This document shows, piece after piece, positions 18,109 through 27,017 of a stretch of DNA of 64,000 bases. Below the pieces are notes generated by a model that was given only the letters and a program-made list of their open reading frames with translations, searched no databases and was not told the DNA's origin. Source of the DNA: Bacillus mycoides (GTDB taxonomy: Bacteria; Bacillota; Bacilli; Bacillales; Bacillaceae_G); the NCBI RefSeq assembly GCF_018742245.1, contig NZ_CP036132.1:1669001-1733000 (forward strand), read 5' to 3'. The position numbers and the translations under genes were made by a program. Positions within the stretch are counted from its first letter, which is position 1. Each line of letters begins with the position of its first letter.

Positions 18109-18942
18109 ATGAAAAAAGTATTTGTATTCGTAAGCATTTTCTTTTGTTGTTTCCTTTATAACGTTAAGGAAGGGTTTGCTGCTAGTCCAATGAAACCTAG
18201 TTTTGAAGTGAAGTTATTATTAAAGCCAGAACAAGTATTAGGTTATAACAAAGAGATGAAGCAAGAGGTACTAGAACATTTCCAGGCTGGTACAAATTAT
18301 GAAAGAATACAAGTGCAATTTTTAGATACGGTGAATAAAAGTTTAAGTAACGAAGGGTGGTTTGCGAGAATTCGAAAGAAAGAATTTAGTAAAGATTTTG
18401 AGCTAACATATAAAAAAAGATATCCTATTCAAAATGGTGTAATTCAAGATGCACTAGAAGTAGCTAAAAAAGATGGATTTGATAGTAAAACTGATAGTTA
18501 TGAGGCGGAAATAGATTGGGGATTTGGGAAGAAAACGTTAAGTATTTCAAATAAGAAAAGTTACAGTGCTAAAGGATATGGGGTACTTGATTTACCAAAT
18601 GAACAAGCTGCTCAAAATATGTTAATAGAAAAGTTACCAGGGAAAATGAACAAATGGTTGTATACGAATTGGGGAGAAGAGATGCTCAAGGATTCTCACA
18701 TTTACGGTCCTGTATTAATGAAACGGTATACAGGTGAATTTGAAAATATAAAAACGAATATTGAAATTTGGCCATTAAGTAATACCGGGAAGATAGAAGA
18801 TGACTTCGTAATAGAAGTGTCGTTTAAAACAAATGAGGAAAGTATCGCGACAAAACAAAGAGAATTATTAATGGCGAGTATAGAGAAAAAAGGATGGTTG
18901 TTACCGAAAGATAGTTTGAAGACAGAGCTTATTTTTCAGTAA
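18109..18942 (+). CDS. Secreted CYTH-like domain protein
   Basis: 277 residues with a clear signal peptide (cut near GFAASP). The mature part opens with SFEVKLLLKPEQVL, an ExK-like start of CYTH triphosphate tunnel folds, followed by GWFARIRKKE and FELTYKKRYP, strand pairs rich in alternating basic residues. CYTH proteins bind or cut triphosphates and polyphosphates, normally inside the cell; an exported form is odd. It follows the beta-CASP gene by 20 bases with GGGGATAGG before the ATG and ends at a hairpin, so it closes the ABC operon. Confidence 0.75.
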   Translation: MKKVFVFVSIFFCCFLYNVKEGFAASPMKPSFEVKLLLKPEQVLGYNKEMKQEVLEHFQAGTNYERIQVQFLDTVNKSLSNEGWFARIRKKEFSKDFELTYKKRYPIQNGVIQDALEVAKKDGFDSKTDSYEAEIDWGFGKKTLSISNKKSYSAKGYGVLDLPNEQAAQNMLIEKLPGKMNKWLYTNWGEEMLKDSHIYGPVLMKRYTGEFENIKTNIEIWPLSNTGKIEDDFVIEVSFKTNEESIATKQRELLMASIEKKGWLLPKDSLKTELIFQ

Positions 18943-18948
18943 ATAGGA

Positions 18949-18984
18949 AAGAAGGAATCCATATGTCATGGATTCCTTCTTCTC
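18949..18984 (+). terminator. Hairpin at the end of the ABC operon
   Basis: Fourteen-base arms 18949-18962 (ending GGAATCCAT) and 18968-18981 across a 5-base loop, then TCTCAT. The U-run is weak but the stem is strong. Confidence 0.65.
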
Positions 18985-18995
18985 ATATATGAGCA

Positions 18996-19418
18996 TTAAG
19001 CTAAATCAGCTGACACGAACATATCACTATTTTGTAGGTTTTTAGAGCGTAAACTATAAGCAACTACTTTCTTTTTATGTTGTTTTACAACATCAACATG
19101 TTCTTCATGACTATAAATATAAAATGTAAAATCCTTTTTACCACGTTTTGCATTGATAATTAAAGGAGTTCCCTCATTTTGTGGTGGTGCATAATAACGA
19201 TCTAAAAATAGACCTTCGTTAAAATCAGTAATAATTTGAGATTTCTTATCGCCTTCTAAGCTATTTCCATTGATCGTTACAGTAACATTCTCTTCATCAA
19301 GTTGCGGATGTGTTTCATATCGGCTAATAATTGATTCAATAACGGAGTTTGGAAGACTAGAAACGATAATTTTAAATGCCCCAAATACAACTAACAGTAC
19401 AATAAACCAAGTCGTCAT
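18996..19418 (-). CDS. YfmQ-family protein
   Basis: 140 residues: one N-terminal membrane helix (TWFIVLLVVFGAFKIIV) followed by a soluble domain with VIESIISRYETHPQLD, VTVTINGNSLEG and FNEGLFLDRYYAPP, which matches my memory of the Bacillus YfmQ family. The family has no assigned function. Probably membrane-anchored. Single gene, convergent with the CYTH gene. Confidence 0.7.
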   Translation of the reverse strand: MTTWFIVLLVVFGAFKIIVSSLPNSVIESIISRYETHPQLDEENVTVTINGNSLEGDKKSQIITDFNEGLFLDRYYAPPQNEGTPLIINAKRGKKDFTFYIYSHEEHVDVVKQHKKKVVAYSLRSKNLQNSDMFVSADLA

Positions 19419-19699
19419 ATTGTATCATCCCCTTTACACTATTAAATAATATAACCCATATGGTAATAGTACATATGGTGAAGTTTTGTATATTTTGTGA
19501 AAAATTTTCCTTTTTCGAACGTTTTTTAACAAATGGAGATGTTTAAAGAATATAAGGTGATATTTGGTATGATAAAAATATAAAGTTTTTTTATTTATTT
19601 GTTAGAAAAATCAATTTTGTTACAAAAAGTTGAAATCGAAGTATTTTAAAAGAAAAAGGTTTATAATAAAAACATAACTAATTACAAGGAAGTGTAACT

Positions 19700-19861
19700 A
19701 TGAGTACTGTAGCTATCGTGTATGGTATTATTCTTTCCACAATTATTATTTTATTTTTCGTTGGGGTTTCACGTTATATTCATAAATGGAAAGAAGGCGT
19801 TGCGAAATTAAATCACATTGAAGAAGAACTCAGTGATTTAATGTTACATCATGGTAAGTAA
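19700..19861 (+). CDS. Small single-helix membrane protein
   Basis: A 53-residue protein: an N-terminal membrane helix (AIVYGIILSTIIILFFVGV), a basic stop-transfer stretch (RYIHKWKEG) and an amphipathic tail ending LSDLMLHHGK. The ATG at 19700 follows AAGGAAG at a good distance and a terminator follows the stop, so I regard it as a real gene. The shape resembles the DUF4083 family of small Bacillus membrane proteins, but I am not certain. Function unknown. Confidence 0.65.
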   Translation: MSTVAIVYGIILSTIIILFFVGVSRYIHKWKEGVAKLNHIEEELSDLMLHHGK

Positions 19862-19900
19862 AAAGTTTATTTTTTAACTAAATAATGTGAAAAAAATCAC

Positions 19901-19935
19901 AAAACATGCTCTCATAATGAAAGCATGTTTTTTTG
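19901..19935 (+). terminator. Terminator of the 53-residue membrane protein gene
   Basis: Ten-base arms 19901-19910 (AAAACATGCT) and 19922-19931 followed by a U-run. Confidence 0.75.
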
Positions 19936-20039
19936 TTGTTTAAGAAAAGAAACGTTTTTGTATAAATACTCTAATTCTTACTTAAAAAGGGAAATTTATT
20001 TAGTATAATATATAATATGTTTATTTTAGGGGGAGTATT

Positions 20040-21134
20040 ATGAGAGGGTTAAAAGTTGTTGGAATTATAGCTGGAATTACTATAGTAGGTTGTATAGCTT
20101 TCTTTTCAGTGAAGGAATATGTCAATTCAAAAGAAGATCCTAGTTATGTGCTAAATTATATAAAAGAACATAAGGATGATAAAACAGCTTCTTTAATCGT
20201 TAAAAGAAATGGTGAGATATTAACATCACTAAATGAAAATGAAAAATTACCACTAGCAAGTATGTCGAAAATCGTTATAGCAATTGAATATGCTAAGCAA
20301 GTGGCCGAAGGAAAGGTAAGAAAAGACGAGCAGATTTCATTGAAAGAATTAGAAAAATACTACGTGAAGAATACTGATGGTGGTGCACACCCTGTATGGC
20401 TAGATGATGTAAAAGCTAGAGGGTTAGTGAACAATGGGCAAACTTCTTTAGAGGAAGTAGTTAAAGGAATGATTCAATATAGTTCGAATGCGAACGCATC
20501 ATATTTATTGGACAAGCTTGGAACAGCACGTGTGAATGAAAGTTTGAAAGAGTTAGGCTTAAATAGTCACGAGGAATTTTATCCGGCGTATACAGCGGCA
20601 TTGTATATGAGGGGGTATGTTGAAAAAGAAATGCATATTCCTCAAAATAAAGCATTGGACAAGCTACGTAATATGTCTAATGATGAATATGTTAAGCATG
20701 TATGGCAAATACATGAATGGATGAAAGACGAGAAAGAATGGGGAAAACGGGAGATATCGTTAAAAGCCGATATGGACTCCCAACGTATTTGGTCAGATCG
20801 ATTAGTGAGTGCAAATGCTAAAGATTATATGAGTTTAATGGAGAAGATAAATAGTAGGGGATATTTCCCAAAGTCAATGCAAGATGAAATTGATAATGTT
20901 TTTAAAGGAACAGTTGAAAATAATAAGTTGGAATATGCTGGTCAAAAAGGTGGTTCTACCGCATTCGTATTGACAAAAAGCTTGTATAGTACGGATAAGA
21001 AGGGAAATAAGGTTGAGGTTGTAATAATGTTTAATGATATAGATAATCAAATTACATACCAAAAGCTTAGAAATAATATAGATTACTTCATTCAAGAGGT
21101 TATAACAGATGAAGAATCCAAAATAAAGTTATAA
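20040..21134 (+). CDS. Serine hydrolase, class A beta-lactamase-like
   Basis: 364 residues. An N-terminal membrane helix or uncleaved signal, then a penicillin-recognising fold: SMSK (the SxxK nucleophile, ~79), a YSSNAN motif (~150) in the SDN position, and KGGS (~308) in the KTG position. Class A beta-lactamases are shorter, and the Omega-loop Glu is not obvious, so this is more likely a D,D-peptidase-like or peptidoglycan-linked hydrolase than a resistance enzyme. GGGGGAG precedes the ATG. Single gene ending at a terminator. Confidence 0.8.
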   Translation: MRGLKVVGIIAGITIVGCIAFFSVKEYVNSKEDPSYVLNYIKEHKDDKTASLIVKRNGEILTSLNENEKLPLASMSKIVIAIEYAKQVAEGKVRKDEQISLKELEKYYVKNTDGGAHPVWLDDVKARGLVNNGQTSLEEVVKGMIQYSSNANASYLLDKLGTARVNESLKELGLNSHEEFYPAYTAALYMRGYVEKEMHIPQNKALDKLRNMSNDEYVKHVWQIHEWMKDEKEWGKREISLKADMDSQRIWSDRLVSANAKDYMSLMEKINSRGYFPKSMQDEIDNVFKGTVENNKLEYAGQKGGSTAFVLTKSLYSTDKKGNKVEVVIMFNDIDNQITYQKLRNNIDYFIQEVITDEESKIKL

Positions 21135-21157
21135 TGAAATAATTTTATTATGTAAAC

Positions 21158-21192
21158 AAAGGGCGCTTATTAGAAAGCGTCCTTTTCTTTTA
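21158..21192 (+). terminator. Terminator of the serine hydrolase gene
   Basis: Eleven-base arms 21158-21168 (AAAGGGCGCTT) and 21175-21185 with one G-U pair, then a U-rich run. Confidence 0.75.
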
Positions 21193-21256
21193 ATGATACA
21201 GGATTTCCTAATTACTTCATTGAATATAGATTGAAAATAAGAAAGGAAGTTGAATA

Positions 21257-21832
21257 ATGACTACAATATATTTCGTTCGCCATGCCCACTCTACATATAC
21301 AAAAGAAGAACGGGAACGCCCCTTATCTGAGAAGGGTTGGTTAGATGCACAAAACATAACAAGCTTGTTAAAAGATGAGAAGATTGATGTTGTTATTTCT
21401 AGTCCATACGAAAGAGCGATTCAGACCGTTGAAGGAATTGCGAATGCAAATAAACTATCAATACAATTGGAAGAAGATTTACGGGAAAGGTTATTAAGTA
21501 AAGAACCAGTACAGGATTTTAATGATGCTATTCAGAATGTGTGGGAAGATTGGACTTTTGCATACGAAGGCGGAGAATCGAATGATGTAGCGCAAAGACG
21601 TGCTGTATTATGTATGCAAAATATATTAAAAAAATATAAGGGGAAGAATATTGTAATAGGTACTCATGGGAATATTATGGTTTTACTTATGAATTATTTT
21701 GATTCGAAATATGATTTTCAGTTTTGGAAAACACTTCATATGCCCGATGTGTACAAATTAACTTTTAACAGTGATAGGCTAGTTTCTGCTGAAAGAATAG
21801 AGAATATTGGTCATCAGATAAATAATTTGTAA
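21257..21832 (+). CDS. Histidine phosphatase family protein (phosphoglycerate mutase-like)
   Basis: 191 residues with the phosphohistidine motif FVRHAHS at ~6-12, PLSEKGWLDA, the second Arg in SPYERAIQT, and the late GTHGNIM that carries the second catalytic His. These enzymes remove phosphate from small molecules or proteins; the motif RHAH rather than RHG is a common variant. No partner genes, cytoplasmic. AGGAAG precedes the ATG. Confidence 0.88.
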   Translation: MTTIYFVRHAHSTYTKEERERPLSEKGWLDAQNITSLLKDEKIDVVISSPYERAIQTVEGIANANKLSIQLEEDLRERLLSKEPVQDFNDAIQNVWEDWTFAYEGGESNDVAQRRAVLCMQNILKKYKGKNIVIGTHGNIMVLLMNYFDSKYDFQFWKTLHMPDVYKLTFNSDRLVSAERIENIGHQINNL

Positions 21833-21921
21833 AAGTTTATCAAAAAAAGAGGAAAGAGAGAAGGTATTGTAGAAGTATGACTTTGTAACATAAAAAATAT
21901 TGGTTAAAGGAGGCTGTTTAC

Positions 21922-22296
21922 ATGTTTGAGAGAGAGAAAGAAGGGCTTATTGAAGTTCACAACGTATATGAAATCGCACCAGCAGATGGAGCAATTATAG
22001 GTATGGCAACGGAAGAAGAAATGGAGATTGCTGCTGAACTAGAGTTACAGTACTATGCCCATTCTCGTTTATTAGAAGCAAATATTCAGTTAGACGGTTC
22101 CTCCTATAAAGAGTTACTTCAGGAGTTCCAGGAGTACGAAAGAAAATCAATGAATTTTTGGAGAGCAATACATAAACGTTTAGCTGTGCCATGGGCATGG
22201 GTACTACGTATTGATGTTGCGAATGGTCCTATATATGTAAGCAATGGGAGTTCGTATTATGAAGAAGTTGATGATGACGAAGAAGACTATGAATAG
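21922..22296 (+). CDS. Hypothetical protein, acidic tail
   Basis: 124 residues. The centre (EEEMEIAAELELQYYAHSRLLEANIQLDG) is helical, followed by VPWAWVLRIDV and a strongly acidic end (VDDDEEDYE). I do not recognise a family. It is likely real: AAGGAGG lies 8 bases before the ATG and a terminator follows. Its closeness to the phosphatase gene (90 bases) may be accidental. Confidence 0.7.
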   Translation: MFEREKEGLIEVHNVYEIAPADGAIIGMATEEEMEIAAELELQYYAHSRLLEANIQLDGSSYKELLQEFQEYERKSMNFWRAIHKRLAVPWAWVLRIDVANGPIYVSNGSSYYEEVDDDEEDYE

Positions 22297-22302
22297 ATAA
22301 GT

Positions 22303-22333
22303 AAGGAAGCAGCTTTAGTTGCTTCCTTTTTTT
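22303..22333. terminator. Terminator between converging genes
   Basis: Nine-base arms 22303-22311 (AAGGAAGCA) and 22320-22328 with a U-run to the right. The stop codon of the minus-strand hydrolase (22315-22317) lies in its loop, so on that strand the hairpin overlaps the end of the coding sequence. Confidence 0.7.
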
Positions 22334-23196
22334 GTGTGTAAAGATTGAATGACTTGAATGATAATATCTGGTCGATCATTTTCTATTCCGTGACCAGCAT
22401 GTTCGGCAAGAATATATTTGCTGTTTATTGAGAGGTGTAATTGTTCACGAATAAGTTCTTGCCACATATCTTCAAGTTGTGTAGCTTCTTCTTTTGGCAT
22501 ACCGCCCTCAATCAATTGAGCAATAGAATATTGAGGATCTCTACCGATAACGATTAATGGTATTTCTAATGTTTTATGTTGTTTTTTTATTGAGCGAGCA
22601 CAATATTTCCACTCGGACAGTTCAGAAGCTGTCGCTTTATATAATGAAGGAGATGTAGAAAATTTGATATGCTGTTTTGTTGTATTGACGAGCATAGGTT
22701 TTAGTTCAGTATAAAGCGCGTCTGCATCGATGTTGGAGTAAGTATGATATTTTTGTAGCCAAGTATCGTCAGAATCAGTTTGATCAGAAATCGGTAAATG
22801 AAGCTCATCTAATCGGTGTAAGTTCATGGAAGTAGAATCAACTAAAATAAGTGCTTTAATTTGATCCTCATGTAATATCGCAAAATGTTGTGCGCATAAA
22901 CCTCCATAGGAATGACCAATTAAAATGATTGGCTCGTAAATAGCTAGTTCATGTAGCAGCATATGTAGTTCCTTTGCAGCTTGTATTGTTGTACGTGGAT
23001 TAGTTCCTAGCTCACTTTCTCCGTAACCTGGGCGATGATATGAAATGACTGTAAAGTTTTGTGAAAGCTTTTCTATAATAGGAAGCCAATCATAAAATGA
23101 GCATCCCATTCCTGTTTGAATGACTACAGTTTGTTTACTACTACCTCTCATATATACTTCTACATTTTGTCCAAATATCTTTACTGATCTATTAAT
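22315..23196 (-). CDS. Alpha/beta hydrolase
   Basis: About 293 residues from the start chosen. The fold opens with VKIFGQNVEVYMRGS; oxyanion region VVIQTGMGCSFYDW; nucleophile elbow GHSYGG; Asp in LILVDST region and a late His in LAEHAGHG. Start choice is odd: GGGGGA (23203-23208) lies 6 bases before an in-frame ATT at 23196. The only upstream ATG (23256) has no ribosome site and overlaps the DUF3147 gene by 49 bases. Third gene of a MarR-led operon. Confidence 0.8.
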   Translation of the reverse strand: MNRSVKIFGQNVEVYMRGSSKQTVVIQTGMGCSFYDWLPIIEKLSQNFTVISYHRPGYGESELGTNPRTTIQAAKELHMLLHELAIYEPIILIGHSYGGLCAQHFAILHEDQIKALILVDSTSMNLHRLDELHLPISDQTDSDDTWLQKYHTYSNIDADALYTELKPMLVNTTKQHIKFSTSPSLYKATASELSEWKYCARSIKKQHKTLEIPLIVIGRDPQYSIAQLIEGGMPKEEATQLEDMWQELIREQLHLSINSKYILAEHAGHGIENDRPDIIIQVIQSLHTKKGSN

Positions 23197-23207
23197 AGTA
23201 ATTCCCC

Positions 23208-23537
23208 CTAAGCTTGAAATACTTTTTGGCAAGTAAAGACGATACACCAGGCACATATGCCAAAGAGTATAGATGTACTAAGTGAAAAGGAGTTCTTTAA
23301 ACCGATATAAACAATAAATAATAGTAGTGCAGATGCAGGAAATCCATATAATACGCCTAAAGCGAATTGACTTAACTCTTGTTTACTCCCACCTTCGAAA
23401 GAAATCCAAAATAAACTAAGTAAACTAATAAGAGGAAGAGCTGCGATAAAGCCACCAAGTGTACTATAGTATTTAGCAAATTCGGTTACACCCCCAATAA
23501 TGAGGGCGGAGACGATGACCTTAACGAGGAAATGCAT
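23208..23537 (-). CDS. DUF3147-family membrane protein
   Basis: 109 residues with four membrane helices and the motif GGFIAALPLISLLSLFWI that marks DUF3147 proteins. Function unknown. It overlaps the end of the MarR gene by 17 bases and is followed at once by the hydrolase ribosome site, so the three form one operon. Confidence 0.8.
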   Translation of the reverse strand: MHFLVKVIVSALIIGGVTEFAKYYSTLGGFIAALPLISLLSLFWISFEGGSKQELSQFALGVLYGFPASALLLFIVYIGLKNSFSLSTSILFGICAWCIVFTCQKVFQA

Positions 23538-23931
23538 ATTTTGCCTCCTTAGCTAATAACGAAAAGGCTTTTTCTATTAGTTGTTGCTCTTCTTTTGATA
23601 ACTGTGATTCTAATATTTGTATCTTTTCTTTATCTAGCAAAGTATGCTTTTCTAATGCTTCAATTCCTTCTGCCGTTAATGTAAGGTTCACAACTCTTTC
23701 ATCTTGTTTATTTCTTTCTTTAATGATAAATCCTTTTTGAATAAGGCGTTTCACGTGTTCAGACGCTGTGTTATGAGATAAACCGAGTTCAGAAGCAACT
23801 TTTCCAATTGTTATGTCATTCTCACGAGAAATGATTTGTAAAATGCGAATTGCTTGGTGAGAAAGATTGTCTTCATACTCATATCGTAAGTGGTAGTAAA
23901 TTGTCTCCCAATGTGGATTAATATCTTTCAT
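23521..23931 (-). CDS. MarR-family transcriptional regulator
   Basis: 136 residues. Winged HTH with ITIGKVASELGLSHNTASEH (~45-65) as recognition region and the wing IIKERNKQDERVVNLTLT. MarR proteins usually repress their own operon and release DNA on binding a phenolic or oxidising ligand. It heads a three-gene unit with a membrane protein and a hydrolase, and a candidate operator lies just upstream. Confidence 0.9.
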   Translation of the reverse strand: MKDINPHWETIYYHLRYEYEDNLSHQAIRILQIISRENDITIGKVASELGLSHNTASEHVKRLIQKGFIIKERNKQDERVVNLTLTAEGIEALEKHTLLDKEKIQILESQLSKEEQQLIEKAFSLLAKEAKYAFPR

Positions 23932-23953
23932 ATTATAAATCCCCCTAACTTTT

Positions 23954-23972
23954 ATATCGTATTATAAGATAT
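23954..23972. promoter_or_regulatory. Candidate MarR operator
   Basis: An 8-base inverted repeat, ATATCGTA and TAAGATAT (7 of 8 pairing), around a TTA centre. It begins 23 bases upstream of the MarR start codon. Confidence 0.45.
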
Positions 23973-24097
23973 ATTCGCTTGGTAAGAATTAAAATCCTGT
24001 TATTTTCATAATAAATGTTGAAAAAGTTTATTTTTATTGAAATATAAGGTAATCTATGTGTAAAGGTATACATTTAGCAAGAGAGAGGATGATAGCT

Positions 24098-24883
24098 GTG
24101 AATACATTTAAATGGATTAGTCATGAAAAGATGTATGTAGATCAAATACATGTTGAAAAATGTGGTCCTCTTTCAGTCGGCGTATATGGAGGAAATCAAG
24201 AGAGTGATGCATATGAAAGAGGAGATGCAGTGCTAGCTTGGTGGGATCCGAAATTAGAATTTGAATTTGTTATGATTTTTGATACACATCATAAAACGAA
24301 AAATATACATTATATAATAGAAGCGATTTCAGAAAGAGAAGGACAACTAAAAGAATTATTTTCATATCCAATCCATTTAGCTTTTCATCATACCCATATG
24401 TATTTATTAGCGTTATTTACAGATGAGCTATTTATCGAGAAATGTGACCAAGATGATGAGGAACTTGCATGTTTAATTTGTTTACGAAAAGGCGAGTTCT
24501 TATATTGGCTATCAGTTGGTGATTGCTTCGCGTATTTATTCCATTCAGAGCAAACGGAAAATGGAAAAGGTAGGCTAAATAAGCGTAAGAACTATGAATA
24601 TATAGGAAGAAAAAATGTTTTTGCAGCGAATACCCCTTGTTTTACATCAGGGATAAGGGGATTAGAAAAAGGTCAGAATCACATTGTAATGGCAACAGAT
24701 GGTATTTTAGAATGTGATAAACGAAAGTTTGATGATGATCAATCTTTAGTAGAAATATTACACGACGGAACTTGTTTACAGATTGAGCCTGTATTAACAA
24801 ATGTACTTCAGTGGAAAGGTAGAGATTGTGCCACTATTATTGGATGGTCCATCGATACTGAAGATAGACAATGTGCCAATTAA
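24098..24883 (+). CDS. PP2C-like protein phosphatase domain protein
   Basis: About 261 residues. PP2C features are GDAVLAWWDP and the FDTHHKTKN segment near the N-terminus, WLSVGDCFAYLF (~150) and VMATDGILEC (~210). The first metal-binding segment is altered from the usual DGxG form (FDTHH), so activity is uncertain. I choose GTG 24098, 9 bases after GAGAGG; the ATG at 24089 overlaps that site and one at 24056 has none. Single gene with its own terminator. Confidence 0.65.
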   Translation: MNTFKWISHEKMYVDQIHVEKCGPLSVGVYGGNQESDAYERGDAVLAWWDPKLEFEFVMIFDTHHKTKNIHYIIEAISEREGQLKELFSYPIHLAFHHTHMYLLALFTDELFIEKCDQDDEELACLICLRKGEFLYWLSVGDCFAYLFHSEQTENGKGRLNKRKNYEYIGRKNVFAANTPCFTSGIRGLEKGQNHIVMATDGILECDKRKFDDDQSLVEILHDGTCLQIEPVLTNVLQWKGRDCATIIGWSIDTEDRQCAN

Positions 24884-24894
24884 TAAATGAAAGG

Positions 24895-24928
24895 GAGTTC
24901 AAGGGTTTTTGTCCTTGAACTCTTTTTT
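24895..24928 (+). terminator. Terminator of the PP2C-like gene
   Basis: Ten-base arms 24895-24904 (GAGTTCAAGG) and 24913-24922 followed by six U. Confidence 0.8.
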
Positions 24929-24929
24929 G

Positions 24930-26753
24930 TTAAGCGATATGAATATGATACGTTTTTAACCATTCATTTACTTGTAGCATATACTCCATAGCACTTCTTG
25001 CTTCAAAATTGTTAACCACTTTATTACTTTGATCAGCAATTGCAAGTAATATGGAATGGTTAATAAGTGAGAAAACAGGATTGTTTTTATTGCTGCACAT
25101 ATCAAGTGTTAAATTACGGATTGTTTGTAAATAATGTGGATCTTGTGAAGTAGGATAAGCGCTTTTTCTTCTATTTCGCACATCATCAGGTAAAGCAGGT
25201 TTCAGTGCTCTACGTAAAATACCTTTTTCAATATTATCAATACTTTTTATGTTGAAAGGAACGTTCCATAAATATTCAACTAATCTAAAATCGCAAAATG
25301 GTACACGAACTTCAAACCCTACAGCCATACTCATACGGTCTTTACGGTCAAGTAAGAACGGGAGAAATCTCGTTAAAAATAAATAAAACATTTGGCGTTG
25401 TTTCGCGGATTTTTTACTTTCTCCTTCAAGAGTAGGTACTTCAAGAACAGCTTCATGGAATCGTTTATTAATATAATGCTCAGGATTACATTGAGTTGTT
25501 ACGTCGCTTAATAATAGAGAAGATGTGTTTTTCCAGTTTGTTAACCACGGAAACTTATCTACATATAATAGTTCTTCTTGATGAAACCAAGGATATCCCC
25601 CGAATACTTCATCAGCAGATTCTCCAGATAAAGCTACGGTTGCATCTTTTTTCATTTCGCAAAATAGTAAATATAGTGAAGTTTCCATTTCGCCAGCACT
25701 TGGTAAATCTTTTGCACGGAGGGGAACGAATAAGTGATTTGCTAATTCTTCAGCATTCACAATAATATCATGATGCGATGTCCCTACATGTTCAGAAACA
25801 CGTTTTACCCAAGGAGCGTCTAAACCAGTGCGAGCAAATGTCAGCTCGAAATCTTTTGCGCTATTTACAAAGTCAACGGAATACGTATGAAGAGTTTTAT
25901 TTTCCGTTGCAAATTCTTTCCCCGCTAGTGCAGTAATACCGCTAGAATCTAATCCGCCTGATAACATACACACAAGAGGAACATCGGCAATTAATTGTCT
26001 TTTTACTGTATCTTGTAAGATAGATAAAATATGTGAAGATGTGTCTCTGGTAGATTCTTTATGGACCTTACTTTCTAAATTCCAATACTTCTTAACTACC
26101 TTTTTATCACGTGTAAAAGATATAAAATGTCCAGCACGTACTTCTTGAATATGTTTAAAGACGCCACATCCTGGAGTTCGAAATAATCCTAATCCAAATA
26201 TTTCATTTATGCCATCCGCATCAATTTCAGCAGGAACAGATGGGTGAGCTAATAATGCTTTTATTTCAGAGCCGAAAATAATACTGTCATTTCTTTCTGT
26301 ATAAAAAAGTGGTTTTACCCCTAAATGATCTCGTGCTAAAAACAATTGTTGCTTCTGATCATCCCATATTGCGAAAGCGAAAATTCCATTTAAACGTTGC
26401 ACGCAGTCTTCTTTCCATTCTAAATAAGCGTGTAGTAACACTTCTGTATCCGAGTGAGTTTCAAAGGCATGCCCACATTTTTGAAGTTGTTCTCTCAGTT
26501 CACGAAAATTATAAATTTCTCCATTATAAGTAAGAGCATACGTGTAATCTCCGGCACGAAATGTTTTTGGCTGCGTTCCGCCTTCTGGGTCAATAACAAT
26601 TAAACGTCGGTGTGCAAAGGCCGCACGAGGAGAAAACCAAAATCCTTCAGCATCAGGACCACGATGCTGAATACTATTTGCCATCTTTTCTAAAATAACA
26701 TGTTGATTTGAAAGATCTTTCTTCCAATCTATCCAGCCTGTAATTCCACACAT
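24930..26753 (-). CDS. asnB: Asparagine synthetase (glutamine-hydrolysing)
   Basis: About 607 residues. The start ATG 26753 puts the glutaminase nucleophile at Cys2 (MCGITGWID), follows AGGAG, and is preferred over an ATG at 26792. Glutaminase landmarks: HRGPDAEG, AHRRL, YNGEIYN. The synthetase domain has the PP-loop SGGLDSS (~264) and VALSGESADEVFGGY. It makes Asn from Asp, Gln and ATP in the cytoplasm. Length and motifs resemble B. subtilis AsnO, which acts in sporulation, but that paralogue assignment is inference. Confidence 0.9.
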   Translation of the reverse strand: MCGITGWIDWKKDLSNQHVILEKMANSIQHRGPDAEGFWFSPRAAFAHRRLIVIDPEGGTQPKTFRAGDYTYALTYNGEIYNFRELREQLQKCGHAFETHSDTEVLLHAYLEWKEDCVQRLNGIFAFAIWDDQKQQLFLARDHLGVKPLFYTERNDSIIFGSEIKALLAHPSVPAEIDADGINEIFGLGLFRTPGCGVFKHIQEVRAGHFISFTRDKKVVKKYWNLESKVHKESTRDTSSHILSILQDTVKRQLIADVPLVCMLSGGLDSSGITALAGKEFATENKTLHTYSVDFVNSAKDFELTFARTGLDAPWVKRVSEHVGTSHHDIIVNAEELANHLFVPLRAKDLPSAGEMETSLYLLFCEMKKDATVALSGESADEVFGGYPWFHQEELLYVDKFPWLTNWKNTSSLLLSDVTTQCNPEHYINKRFHEAVLEVPTLEGESKKSAKQRQMFYLFLTRFLPFLLDRKDRMSMAVGFEVRVPFCDFRLVEYLWNVPFNIKSIDNIEKGILRRALKPALPDDVRNRRKSAYPTSQDPHYLQTIRNLTLDMCSNKNNPVFSLINHSILLAIADQSNKVVNNFEARSAMEYMLQVNEWLKTYHIHIA

Positions 26754-27017
26754 ACAAATCTCATCTCCTAATTTTAAATAGTAGATTAACAAAATAAAAT
26801 GTACACCAAGTTAAAGAATGGTTATGTAAATAGTGTACTACGTTAATTAAATTGTAGACTTGAGAAAATTTTCTTCAAATTCAAAGTTATATGAGACAAC
26901 AGGTAAGGAAAAGTATTCCATTACATACAAAAAATAATAAAAAAGATGAGAGAAAACTTTTTTCTGGACGTTATATAGAGTGTAAAAGCTTTTACAAAAA
27001 ATAAGGGGAATCACTAT

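Noticed and set aside
20040..21134. Beta-lactamase resistance gene
   Set aside because: SxxK and KGGS-type motifs are present but the class A Omega-loop Glu and typical length are not; kept as a general serine hydrolase.
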